A stretch of DNA of 11,813 bases from a bacterium (GTDB lineage: Bacteria > Planctomycetota > JACOTG01 > JAUIME01), in the NCBI GenBank assembly GCA_030433195.1, contig JAUIME010000085.1, positions 1 to 11,813 of the forward strand. Direction: 5' to 3'. The translations under genes and the position numbers were made by a program. The notes under the pieces are model-generated. The model did no database searches, was not told the origin of the DNA, and was given only the letters and a program-made list of their open reading frames with translations. Within the stretch, counting starts at the first letter, position 1; every line of letters begins with the position of its first letter. Shown here in pieces: positions 1 through 7,738 of this stretch.

Positions 1-127
1 CCGCGAGGACGACCTCGTACGTACCGCCGCGCGCGTCGAGATAGTCGGTCACGATGCGGACGTTCTGTTCGATGTGCTCCGCCTCGTTGAAGATCGGGAT
101 CACGAGGCTGAGGGCGGGACGTTCCAA
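1..127 (-). CDS. Family 2 glycosyltransferase, N-terminal fragment (runs off the left edge)
   Basis: Only about 42 N-terminal residues are inside the window. The minus strand reads ERPALSLVIPIFNEAEHIEQ and then about 20 residues ending EVVLA. The LSLVIPIFNEAEHI stretch is the first beta-strand and nucleotide-binding start of GT-A fold family 2 enzymes, including polyprenyl-phosphate sugar synthases of the DPM1/GtrB/CsbB kind. The start is uncertain. The frame is open upstream to a stop near 244, but the best-placed ATG (174-176) is in another frame and stops after 10 codons. I give the in-frame TTG at 125-127, preceded by AGGA at 138-141 (10-nt spacing), as the conservative start. If the G6 run at 168-173 carries one extra base, the real start is the ATG at 176. 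Because the catalytic DxD and any membrane segments lie outside the window, the acceptor and subfamily cannot be judged. It is divergent from the YfhO gene, which suggests a shared glycan pathway. Confidence 0.75.
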   Translation of the reverse strand, partial: MERPALSLVIPIFNEAEHIEQNVRIVTDYLDARGGTYEVVLA

Positions 128-143
128 GGGACACGCTTCCTGG

Positions 144-176
144 CTAGTCGGGCGTTCGTGAGGGGTCGGGGGGCAT
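144..176 (-). other. Short ATG ORF (10 codons) ahead of the GT2 frame: leader peptide or broken true start
   Basis: An ATG at 174-176 has a good Shine-Dalgarno sequence (GGGAG, plus-strand 185-189, 8-nt spacing) and a candidate promoter behind it. It codes for MPPDPSRTPD and then reaches TAG (144-146). The GT2 frame is offset by one base. Removing one base from the G6 run at 168-173 would join the ATG to the GT2 frame and give an N-terminus MPPTPHERPTSQEACPLE followed by RPALSLVIP. The alternatives are a sequencing indel, a real mutation or slippery tract, or a short leader peptide translated ahead of a TTG start. Confidence 0.45.
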
Positions 177-177
177 G

Positions 178-438
178 GTATATTCTCCCGCCGATTCTGA
201 CCCGCATAAAATACGGCCTGAAACCCCTTTCCATCAACCACTTAACGCAGCGCACAATCTTCGGGGGATCGCCGCGAAGTCCGGATGCGCCGTGGAGCGG
301 GACGAGCCGGTCCCTCGGCGCTCCAAGCCGGGTTCAAGCCCGGGTGCACCGCGCGTCGATCGGTTCCCCCGAAGAGCCCTCTGACATTCGAGCCAGGAAC
401 TTGAAGCGCCGCTCACGCGGCAAAGGCTGCCGTCGCCC
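178..438. other. GT2-YfhO divergent intergenic region with two tandem hairpins
   Basis: No gene is apparent here. The AT-richer part (about 178-240) carries the GT2 promoter candidate and, on the plus strand, a TAAAAT hexamer (207-212, five of six matches to a -10 box, no good -35). If that served the YfhO gene, its leader would be about 220 nt. The leader would contain a hairpin with outer stem GGAGCG/CGCTCC (294-299 with 319-324) and inner stem CGAG/CTCG (303-306 with 314-317), followed by a second hairpin CCGGG-TTCAAG-CCCGG (328-343) and the palindrome GGTGCACC (343-350). No T-tract follows, so these are not typical terminators. Confidence 0.4.
208..237 (-). promoter_or_regulatory. Candidate sigma70-type promoter for the GT2 gene
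   Basis: On the minus strand, TTGATG (plus 232-237) is followed after 18 nt by TATTTT (plus 208-213). Each hexamer matches the sigma70 consensus at four of six positions. Transcription would start near 201, about 25 nt before the ATG at 176 and just upstream of its GGGAG ribosome site. Promoter, ribosome site and ATG therefore line up in normal order. Confidence 0.4.
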
Positions 439-3400
439 GTGAATCCCGAATCCGACTCCCAAGATGCCCCTGGAGCCGCGCCCGATCCCGAGGCGCCGCC
501 CGCTGGTGTCCCCGATTCGCCGCGTCCCGAGAGCGCCTCGAGCGAGAGTTCGCCCCCCGGCGACGCCCCGGCGCGCGCCGCCGCACCCCGCGAAGGCGCG
601 GGCTTGCGCTTCGCGAAGACCGCGGGCATCCTCGCGATCCTGTTGCTGCTGACACTGCTCATCCGCTTCGAGGTCGTGACCGAAGGCGTCATCCCCGCGC
701 GCGGCGACACGCTGACGGGGTTCATCCCGCACAAGAGTCACGTCGCGCGCGTCGTTCGCGACGGGCAGCTTCCGCTTTGGGACCCGCACATCTTCGCGGG
801 ACAACCGTTCCTCGCCGACCCGCAAACCGCGGTGTTCTCGCCGCTCTCGATCCCGTTCTACGTGTTGCCGCTCGTCCCCGCGTTCATCGTCTACATGGTG
901 CTCAAGCATTTCCTCGCGGCCGCGTTCACGTTCGGGTTCTTGCGATCGATCGGCGCGAACCGGGCCGGCGCGCTGTTCGGAGGCGTCGTCTTCAGCTTCA
1001 GCTCGACGATGTTCCGCCAGATCCCTTGGCAAGAGGTCGCGTCGACCACGGTGTGGGTGCCGCTGATGTTCTGGATGTGCGAGCTCGTGATTCGCGATCC
1101 GCGGCGACTCGGCGTCGGACTCGGACTCGTGGCGATCTTCGCGTTCGAGAACCTCGCCGGGCATCCCCAGCTCACCTACTACCACTACCTCGCGCTGGGT
1201 CTGTACTGCGGACTGCGACTCCTCGCGCGACTGTTCACGGGCGGAGGATTCCCGCGCACCGTGGCGTCGAGCGCGATCCTGCTCGTTGCGGTCGGCCTCG
1301 GCCTCGGCGTGTCGATGATCCAGGTGATGCCGCTTCGCGAGTTCCAAGAAGCGACGCGATACGGGGAACCGTTCCCGCTCGAAGAAGCCGCCAATCCGAC
1401 GAGCTCGCTCGTCGATCTGCCGAACGTCTTCCTCGGCGGCGTGTACCCCGACTACGAGGACCACATCAACACGTCGTATCTCGGCGTGCTCGCGACCGTG
1501 CTCGTTCCGGTCGGCCTCGTCGTCGGCGGTCCGCTGGCATGGATTTTCGCGCTCTTGGCGTTGATCGCGGTCGCGATCGCCGTCGGGCTCGACACCCCCG
1601 TCTTCCCGTTCTTGTTCGAGACGCTGCCCGGGTGGCGCTATCTGCACGGCCCCGTCCGCTTCCTGCCGGTGGCGACGTTCATGCTCGCGATCCTCGCGGG
1701 GCTCGGCGCGAGCGGACTCCTCGATCGCGTGCGCCCTGCCGGACGACGCGGCGGCGCCGCCGTCGGCTTGGCGATGGCCGCGCTCGGGATCCTCACCGGC
1801 GTGGCGATCGCCAACCGGGTACTCGGACCGTTCGTCGAGCTGCCGTTCCCGATCGCCAACGGCATCTTGTTCGGGGCGCCCGCGCTCCTCGTATTGATCG
1901 CCTTCGTGACGGGGCACGTCGGGCGTCTCGCGTTCGCGACGCTCGCGATCGTCGTCGCGCTCGCCGACAGCTCGCACTTCGTGCGCGCTCGCTATCCGCA
2001 CGTGTACGGCAATCCCGCCGAGTTCCTGGATCCGACCGAGACGGTCCGCACGCTTCGCGAAGACCCCGCGCTCTTCCGCTCGATCCACTTCACGAACTCG
2101 TTCGCGGTGCAAAAGCGCATCGAGATCGACGAGTCGGTCATCCGCACGATGGTCGCCTCGATCTACCCGAACTTCTCGCTCCACCACGGCACGTACGATG
2201 CGCAAGGCGTGTACACGTTGAAGCCGGAGCGCTACACCGACTTCGTGCGTCAGGTCAACCGCGGCGTGAAGGGCGGCCGTTGGATCCTCGACCGACTGAC
2301 GATGCTCGGCAATCCGTTCTCGCGGCTGTTCGATTTGCTGAACGTGAAGTACCTGTTGACCGCCGAACGCAATCCACTGCCCGCAACGAGCTCGCTCGTG
2401 CTCGAACGTGAGGGCGAGTCGCTCCGCGCGAAGCTTCGGGGCTCTGCCGAGTCCAACGGCATCTTCCTCGATTGGCACCACATGCCGGGAACCGTCCTCC
2501 CGGAATCGATCGACGTTCGCATCGAGGTCCGAGACGCGGATCCCATCGAAACGTCGATCACGCCGACCTGGATCGAGATGCCCGCGTTCGCGGGCTTCCA
2601 CGCCTACGAAGCCGAGCCGGCCGCGATCACGCGAGACACCGTCCTCCGCCTCGACGGCTCGCGATCGCCCGAAGACTCGGGCTGGCAGACCGTCGGCGAA
2701 GGATCGGTCGTCGAACTCGTCGACGGGCGCTTGCGCCTCGACGGGGACGAACCGCGGCAGGTCCTCTCCCCCGCGATCGACTTCGATCATCATCTCGCGG
2801 TCCGGTTCACGGCAACGCCGACCGCGACCGACGCAGGCGTCACGATCACGTTGCTCGATGCCGAAACCGACGACGTCCTCTACCGCTGCATCTACGGCGA
2901 CGAACGTTTCACGGGTCTCTTGGTCGGGGAACGCGGGGTCAAGGCCACGCGCGCCGTGCGCACCGAAGCGGGCCGCACCGACACCTGCGAATTCGTGTTC
3001 GAGCAGGATCGTTTCCGCTTCTTGTTCGGCGCCGAGGGCGAACGCACGCTGTTCCGCTATCGTGACCTCGCAGCGGTGCCGCCCGAACGCGTGCGTCTCG
3101 AGATCGGCGTACGCGGCGGCGCGGTCGACTTCGACACGATCGAAGTGCTCGTGCCGCGCGCCGAAGATCGACTCGTGAGCCGCCGTGCGATGGTGACGCT
3201 GCCGCGCGGTTCGGTACCGACGTCGCTCGCCATGACGTTACCGGACGGAGCGTCGCTCGACCGCGTCACGCTGCTCGACACCGCGAAGTTCACGCACGTC
3301 CTCGATTCGGACGGCGTCTCGATGTACCGCAACGAACGCGCCCTGCCGCGGGCGTTCCTCGTCGGCGGCTACCGCGTCCTCGAAAGCGACGAGGCGCTGC

Positions 3401-3834
3401 TCGAAGCGATCGGGTCCCCGAACTTCGACCCGACGACGACGCTGCTCTTCACGGAAGATCCCGGCTTCGAGCGTCCCGCGGGGCCTTGGACGCTCACCGA
3501 GTCGACGACGGAAATCACGAGCTACGAACCGAACCGCGTGATCTGCAAGACGCGGTGCCCGGAAGCCGCCTTCCTTTGGATGAGCGACATGCTCTTCGAA
3601 GGCTGGCACGCGACGGTCGACGGCAAGAGCGTTCCGATCCTCGAAGCGAACCACTGCTTCCGCGCCGTAGCCGTGCCCGCGGGCGAGCACGAGATCGTGT
3701 TCACCTATTCGCCACGCTCGTTCCGCCTCGGAGCCCTGTTGTCGGGAATCTCGATCGCGTTGGCGCTGGTCTCGTTCGCGCTCGCGAAGCGCTGGAGCCG
3801 GACCCCGGGAGAGACTACGCTCGCGAACCGGTGA
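439..3834 (+). CDS. YfhO-family polytopic membrane protein (putative GT-C type glycosyltransferase) with an extra beta-rich domain
   Basis: At 1131 residues this is a large member of the YfhO family, whose studied members help add sugars to cell-surface polymers. Residues 1-52 are a Pro/Ala/Glu/Ser-rich tail, probably cytoplasmic. The first membrane span is about 62-80. The loop after it holds the family signature: GDT (D90), LPLWDPHIFAGQP (D115) and FLADPQT (D127). Some ten or more hydrophobic spans follow to about residue 520. A long, presumably extracytoplasmic, region comes next and ends with the typical YfhO tail (GWHATVDGK, then VPAGEHEIVFTYSPRSFRLG) and a last span at about 1097-1116. 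Residues about 735-905 look like an inserted beta-sandwich, which explains the extra length. The start is GTG with only a distant AAGG (423-426); a TTG at about 604 is a less likely alternative. The 3' end overlaps the convergent epimerase gene by 20 bp. The sugar, acceptor and enzymatic activity are inferred from the family only. Confidence 0.85.
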   Translation: MNPESDSQDAPGAAPDPEAPPAGVPDSPRPESASSESSPPGDAPARAAAPREGAGLRFAKTAGILAILLLLTLLIRFEVVTEGVIPARGDTLTGFIPHKSHVARVVRDGQLPLWDPHIFAGQPFLADPQTAVFSPLSIPFYVLPLVPAFIVYMVLKHFLAAAFTFGFLRSIGANRAGALFGGVVFSFSSTMFRQIPWQEVASTTVWVPLMFWMCELVIRDPRRLGVGLGLVAIFAFENLAGHPQLTYYHYLALGLYCGLRLLARLFTGGGFPRTVASSAILLVAVGLGLGVSMIQVMPLREFQEATRYGEPFPLEEAANPTSSLVDLPNVFLGGVYPDYEDHINTSYLGVLATVLVPVGLVVGGPLAWIFALLALIAVAIAVGLDTPVFPFLFETLPGWRYLHGPVRFLPVATFMLAILAGLGASGLLDRVRPAGRRGGAAVGLAMAALGILTGVAIANRVLGPFVELPFPIANGILFGAPALLVLIAFVTGHVGRLAFATLAIVVALADSSHFVRARYPHVYGNPAEFLDPTETVRTLREDPALFRSIHFTNSFAVQKRIEIDESVIRTMVASIYPNFSLHHGTYDAQGVYTLKPERYTDFVRQVNRGVKGGRWILDRLTMLGNPFSRLFDLLNVKYLLTAERNPLPATSSLVLEREGESLRAKLRGSAESNGIFLDWHHMPGTVLPESIDVRIEVRDADPIETSITPTWIEMPAFAGFHAYEAEPAAITRDTVLRLDGSRSPEDSGWQTVGEGSVVELVDGRLRLDGDEPRQVLSPAIDFDHHLAVRFTATPTATDAGVTITLLDAETDDVLYRCIYGDERFTGLLVGERGVKATRAVRTEAGRTDTCEFVFEQDRFRFLFGAEGERTLFRYRDLAAVPPERVRLEIGVRGGAVDFDTIEVLVPRAEDRLVSRRAMVTLPRGSVPTSLAMTLPDGASLDRVTLLDTAKFTHVLDSDGVSMYRNERALPRAFLVGGYRVLESDEALLEAIGSPNFDPTTTLLFTEDPGFERPAGPWTLTESTTEITSYEPNRVICKTRCPEAAFLWMSDMLFEGWHATVDGKSVPILEANHCFRAVAVPAGEHEIVFTYSPRSFRLGALLSGISIALALVSFALAKRWSRTPGETTLANR

Positions 3835-4822
3835 CGCTCGCCGCGCGGTCGAGTCGAGCGCGCGCATCGGCGACGATCCAACCGAGCGTCTCGTCGAGAT
3901 CACGCGCCGGTCGGTAACCCGTCAGTTGCTCGAGGCGCGTGACGTCGGGAACGCGCCGTCGCACGTCTTCGAAGCCCGCCGGGAACACCTGATCGTACGC
4001 GACGCACCGGATCTCGGAATCGCTGTCGCACGCACCGAGAACACGGCGCGCGAGATCGAGGATCGTGATCTCCCGGTCGTTCCCGATGTTGACGATCTCA
4101 CCGATCGCCTCCGGGCATTGCCACAGACGCACGAGGCACTCGACCGTGTCGCGAACGTCGGTGAAGCAGCGCTGCTGAGCGCCGTCGCCGTAGACGGTGA
4201 TCGGTGCGCCCCCGAGAGCTTGACGCACGAAGCGCGGCACGACCATGCCGAAGCGTCCGTTCTGACGCGGGCCGACCGTGTTGAAGAACCGCGTGACGAT
4301 GACGGGCACGTCGTAGGTGTCGGCGTACGACTTCGCGAGAAACTCGCCCATCGCCTTCGCGGCACCGTAACCCCAGCGCGCGTGCGCCGGCGACCCGAGG
4401 CGCAGGTCGTCGTCCTCGTGGAACGGGATCCGCAGGCCCTTGCCGTAGACCTCCGAGCTCGACGCGAGAAGGACACCGCAGCCGTTGCGGCGGGCGCACT
4501 CGAGGACGGCCTCCGTTCCGTGCAACAAATTGCGCTGCGCTTCGACGGGCTCCTCGACGACGCGGCGCACCCCCACGACCGCGGCCAGATGGAAGATCCA
4601 ATCGCAGCCGGCGGCGGCTTCGTCGAGCGCGTCGCGATCGGTCACCGATCCGAGCGTGAAACGGAACCGCTCACGCTCGAACTCGCGCGGCCCGGAGAGA
4701 TTCTCGAGCAGGCCGCTCGACAGGTCGTCGAGAACGCGCACGGTGGCCCCGTCACGCCACAAACGGTCCACGAGATGCGAACCGATGAAGCCTGCGCCAC
4801 CCGTTACGAGGATCGTCGCCAT
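3815..4822 (-). CDS. NAD-dependent nucleotide-sugar epimerase/dehydratase (extended SDR)
   Basis: This 335-residue protein has the length and motifs of extended short-chain dehydrogenases acting on nucleotide sugars. MATILVTGGAGFIGSHLVD carries the Rossmann GxxGxxG (G8, G11, G14). D32 in VLDDLSSG ends the second strand and should bind the NAD ribose. HLAA is at 78-81, SSSEVYG at 121-127 supplies the catalytic Ser, and WGYGAAK holds the YxxxK pair (Y152, K156). TRFFNTVGPRQ and the YGDGAQQRCFTDVRD stretch are substrate-pocket motifs shared by UDP-glucuronate decarboxylases, 4-epimerases and 4,6-dehydratases, so the exact reaction cannot be chosen here. The frame stays open 128 codons further upstream, but that extension has no protein-like pattern, and the Rossmann strand begins right at the ATG at 4820-4822. 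Its ribosome site is weak. It probably feeds the neighbouring glycosyltransferase genes with a modified sugar. Confidence 0.9.
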   Translation of the reverse strand: MATILVTGGAGFIGSHLVDRLWRDGATVRVLDDLSSGLLENLSGPREFERERFRFTLGSVTDRDALDEAAAGCDWIFHLAAVVGVRRVVEEPVEAQRNLLHGTEAVLECARRNGCGVLLASSSEVYGKGLRIPFHEDDDLRLGSPAHARWGYGAAKAMGEFLAKSYADTYDVPVIVTRFFNTVGPRQNGRFGMVVPRFVRQALGGAPITVYGDGAQQRCFTDVRDTVECLVRLWQCPEAIGEIVNIGNDREITILDLARRVLGACDSDSEIRCVAYDQVFPAGFEDVRRRVPDVTRLEQLTGYRPARDLDETLGWIVADARARLDRAASVTGSRA

Positions 4823-5398
4823 GGTTCTCGCCACTATCGCTGTTGCTGATGTCCGTTGCCGCGCTGCGGGGTCCGCCGCCTGCCGTTCGCCAATGGACGG
4901 GTCGGCCAGGACGCCGGGTCGGACGACCAAGCCGTTTCCAGGCCCCTCGATGGACGATCGGGAATCGAGGATCTTCCCGCCGAATTCGCGCGAGCGGCCC
5001 GCATCGGACACCGAGACCCGCGGGGTTCCGCACGTCTCGGCCTCGAAAAACACCCCACCGAAGCCCGCCCAGGCTTCCGTGCACGGATGCGGGGAGCATA
5101 GCGAATCCCCGGCCGCCCCGCCATCGAACCGACCTCTACGAAAGAAGAGCCGTCCTCGTTGCGTGGCCGATCCGTCCACGCCGCCCACAAGAGGCGGATC
5201 CGGCATCGAATACTCGCCGACGAACCGCGAAGGAGAGCCCCCGGCAACGGCTCACGACCGCCCCGTCCGGCTTCCGAGAAGACTCACGGAAAGGTACAAC
5301 GAGCCGTACATCCCTCCAGAACAGGGCCGCGAGGCCGCGGCGATGGCGGCACGGGCGGTGCCGAAAATCGCGCAACTGCAGCGAGAGAACGAATTCGC
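4823..5398. other. 576-bp intergenic region between the divergent epimerase and kinase genes
   Basis: Frames are open on both strands, but their translations are Arg/Pro/Ser-rich and low-information, and none carries a recognisable motif. The region should hold promoters for both flanking genes, yet no strong sigma70-like pair is visible. The best kinase-side candidate is TTCCGA (5272-5277), 17 nt, TACAAC (5295-5300), matching at three and four of six positions. A strong AGGAGAG (5231-5237) has no start codon within reach. A 6-bp hairpin lies at 5060-5077. I cannot exclude a small RNA or a long leader. Confidence 0.4.
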
Positions 5399-7708
5399 AT
5401 GACCTCCGACCCTCTGATCGGAAAGACGCTGAGCGGGAAGTACGAGCTGCTCGAAAAGATCGGCTCGGGCGCCATGGGCACGGTCTATCGGGCCGAGCAC
5501 ACCACGCTCAAGAAGCGTGTGGCGCTCAAGGTTCTTCATCCCGATCTCTACCTGAGCGAAGAGACGCTGCGGCGCTTCCAGCAGGAAGGCATCGCGGCGG
5601 GTCGCATCAAGCATCCCAACGCGATCGAGATCTTCGACTTCGACAAGACCGACGAAGGACTCGTCTACCTCGCGCTCGAATTCGTCGAAGGCAAGAGCCT
5701 CAAGAAAGTCCTGCTCGAAGAGGGCGCCCTTCCGCTCGCCGACGCGATCTTCATCACGCGCGAAATCCTGCGCGGGCTCGCCGCCGCGCACGCCGTCGGG
5801 ATCGTGCACCGTGATCTCAAGCCCGAGAACATCATGGTGCAGGAAAAGGACGGCGGCTCGTTCCAGGTGAAAGTCCTCGACTTCGGGATCTCGAAGCTCG
5901 TCGAGAGCAACGCCGAAGACGCGATGATGACCCAGACGGGACGCATCATGGGGACGCCGCAGTACATGGCGCCCGAACAGTGCGGCGGAGCCGTCGTCGA
6001 CCATCGCGCCGACCTCTACTCGCTGGGTCTCATCCTGTTCGAGATGGCCGCGGGCGAACCGCCCTTCCAGGGTGCGTCCGTGACCGAGATCCTCATGAAG
6101 CACACCACCGAGGAGTCCCCGTCGCTGCGCGCCGTCAATCGTGATCTGACCGTACCGCGCGACGTCGAGCGGATCCTCGCGAAGTTGCTCGCGAAGAAGG
6201 CCACCGACCGCTTCGAGTCGGCGCGCGAGGTCATCGAGGCCATCGACGCGATCGACTACGACCGCCCCGCCAAGGGCAGGGTCGTCGTGCCGGGCGCGTC
6301 GGGGTCATCCCCCGCGAAGCGCATCGCGCTCATCGCGGCCGCCGTCGCCGTGCTCGCCGTGGCGGGCTGGTTCGGCTGGAGTGCGCTGAACGGGAACGAC
6401 GGCGATACGAACGGCAGCGGCTCGACGGCAGCCGCCGATCCAGCGCCGACCCCACCGAAGCCCTCGACGAAAGACACCCCCGACGTCTCTCGCGTTCGTC
6501 AAAAGGACACGGCCGCACGCACGGCTCGAGAGTCGGAGTACATCGAACACCTCGACAGCGCGCGCCGATCGCTGCGCCTGCGCGATCCGGACTCGCTCCG
6601 CGCCGCGCGCAACGAGCTCGATCTCGCGATGGCATTGCCGTGCCGCGATGCCGAGGCGTACGTCCTGCGCGGCGACCTCTACCTCGCACGCGGCGACGAC
6701 GCGGCGGCGCGACTCGATTACGAAGAGGCCATCCGTCTCGACGACGAATACGCGGAAGCCGAGAGCCGCCTCGGCCGCGTGCTGCGATCGCGAGGAGACT
6801 CGGCCGAAGCGCTCGTGCATTTTCGCCGCGCCACCGCGATCGACCCGAGCTTCGGCCTGGCACACGAAGGCATCGGGCTGGCGCTGTACGACCTCGGCGA
6901 ATACCCCGAAGCTCGGGAAGCGCTCGAGCGAGCGGTCGACCTCGACCCGACCCTCGCCCGCTCGTACCACTGCCTCGGTCGGCTCGATCTTCGCATCGGG
7001 GACTTCGATGCCGCCAAGATCGCCTTCACGAACGCGAAGCGCCAAGACGACCGCTTCGTCGCCGCCTACGAAGACCTCGGTCGGGTCTACGACGAGCTCG
7101 ACGACTGGAAAGAAGCCGAAGAAGTCTACCGCGACGCGATCCAGTATGCCGAAGCGACGCCGCGAATCCTCACCGCACTCGGGGCGAACCTGATCGCGCA
7201 GGAGCGGATCACCGACGCGAAGCCCTTCCTCGAAGACGCGCTGCGCAAGGATCCCGAGATCGGACGCGCCCACATCCTGATGGGCGTCGTGCTCGAATCC
7301 GAAGGAGACGTCGACGGCGCAATCCGCTCGCTCGAGACGGGTATCGCGCGGAGCGCCGACGAAGCCGACGCGATGATCCTTCTGGGATCGCTCTACCAAC
7401 AACGCGGCCGCAACGAGACGGCGCGTGATCAGTACGTCACCGCCCTCGGGATCGATGACACGCTCGTCCCCGCCATCACGAGTCTCGCGCTGCTCGACAT
7501 CGACGAGGGGCGCTACGGGGATGCGGTCGCGCGCCTCGAAGAAGTCGTCGAGCTCGCTCCCGACAACCGGTTCGCGCACTTCGCGCTCGGAGGCCTGCTC
7601 AAGGACTACTTCGACGACATCGAAGGCGCTCGCACGTACCTCTCGCGCTACCGCCAGCTCGGCGGCGACGACCCGCGCGTGCTCGCTTGGCTCGACGCCA
7701 ATCGCTGA
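5399..7708 (+). CDS. Membrane Ser/Thr protein kinase with C-terminal TPR array
   Basis: This 769-residue protein starts with an intact Hanks-type kinase domain (about 15-280): glycine loop GSGAMGTVY (22-30), ATP-binding lysine K44 in VALKVLH, E63, catalytic loop HRDLKPEN (137-144, base D139), DFG (161-163) and GTPQYMAPEQ (185-194). The activation segment has several Thr/Ser (T178, T180, T186). After a short basic stretch, a single membrane span runs about 309-328. A Gly/Thr/Pro-rich linker leads to about ten TPR-like helical pairs from about residue 380 to the end. Topology rules put the kinase in the cytoplasm and the TPR half outside it, where it may sense or bind a partner. The frame is open further upstream from 5159, but the ATG at 5399 sits 12 residues before the kinase fold and the upstream part looks non-coding. 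GAGAG lies 11 nt ahead. The substrate is unknown; a PPM phosphatase gene lies about 1.1 kb downstream on the other strand. Confidence 0.92.
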   Translation: MTSDPLIGKTLSGKYELLEKIGSGAMGTVYRAEHTTLKKRVALKVLHPDLYLSEETLRRFQQEGIAAGRIKHPNAIEIFDFDKTDEGLVYLALEFVEGKSLKKVLLEEGALPLADAIFITREILRGLAAAHAVGIVHRDLKPENIMVQEKDGGSFQVKVLDFGISKLVESNAEDAMMTQTGRIMGTPQYMAPEQCGGAVVDHRADLYSLGLILFEMAAGEPPFQGASVTEILMKHTTEESPSLRAVNRDLTVPRDVERILAKLLAKKATDRFESAREVIEAIDAIDYDRPAKGRVVVPGASGSSPAKRIALIAAAVAVLAVAGWFGWSALNGNDGDTNGSGSTAAADPAPTPPKPSTKDTPDVSRVRQKDTAARTARESEYIEHLDSARRSLRLRDPDSLRAARNELDLAMALPCRDAEAYVLRGDLYLARGDDAAARLDYEEAIRLDDEYAEAESRLGRVLRSRGDSAEALVHFRRATAIDPSFGLAHEGIGLALYDLGEYPEAREALERAVDLDPTLARSYHCLGRLDLRIGDFDAAKIAFTNAKRQDDRFVAAYEDLGRVYDELDDWKEAEEVYRDAIQYAEATPRILTALGANLIAQERITDAKPFLEDALRKDPEIGRAHILMGVVLESEGDVDGAIRSLETGIARSADEADAMILLGSLYQQRGRNETARDQYVTALGIDDTLVPAITSLALLDIDEGRYGDAVARLEEVVELAPDNRFAHFALGGLLKDYFDDIEGARTYLSRYRQLGGDDPRVLAWLDANR

Positions 7709-7738
7709 GACACGCTCGTCCTTCGTCCGGCGATTCGA

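Noticed and set aside
282..352. A possible tRNA, suggested by GGGTTCAAGCCC
   Set aside because: The T-stem has a central G-G mismatch, no matching 5' acceptor strand (CGGTGCA) lies upstream, and no D-arm or anticodon arm can be drawn.
334..2793. An 819-codon open frame antisense to the YfhO gene
   Set aside because: It is aligned codon-for-codon with the YfhO frame, so its stops could arise only from TTA, CTA or TCA codons, which this genome avoids. The translation is Arg/Glu/Asp-rich without motifs.
5046..5077. Intrinsic terminator or attenuator on the minus strand: 6-bp hairpin (5060-5077) followed by T5 (5046-5050)
   Set aside because: The T-run starts 9 nt after the stem and is only five long, and no gene ends just upstream.
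4823..5206. N-terminal extension of the epimerase by 128 in-frame codons
   Set aside because: The Rossmann strand that should start the protein begins at the ATG at 4822. The extension is low-complexity and has no known domain.
5272..5300. Promoter for the kinase gene, TTCCGA-17-TACAAC
   Set aside because: Only three and four matches of six. In a region this GC-rich such a pair can occur by chance, so it is mentioned in the gap entry but not annotated.
6305..7579. A 424-codon open frame antisense to the kinase gene
   Set aside because: Codon-aligned shadow of the TPR half; no domain pattern, while the sense frame is a clear kinase-TPR protein.
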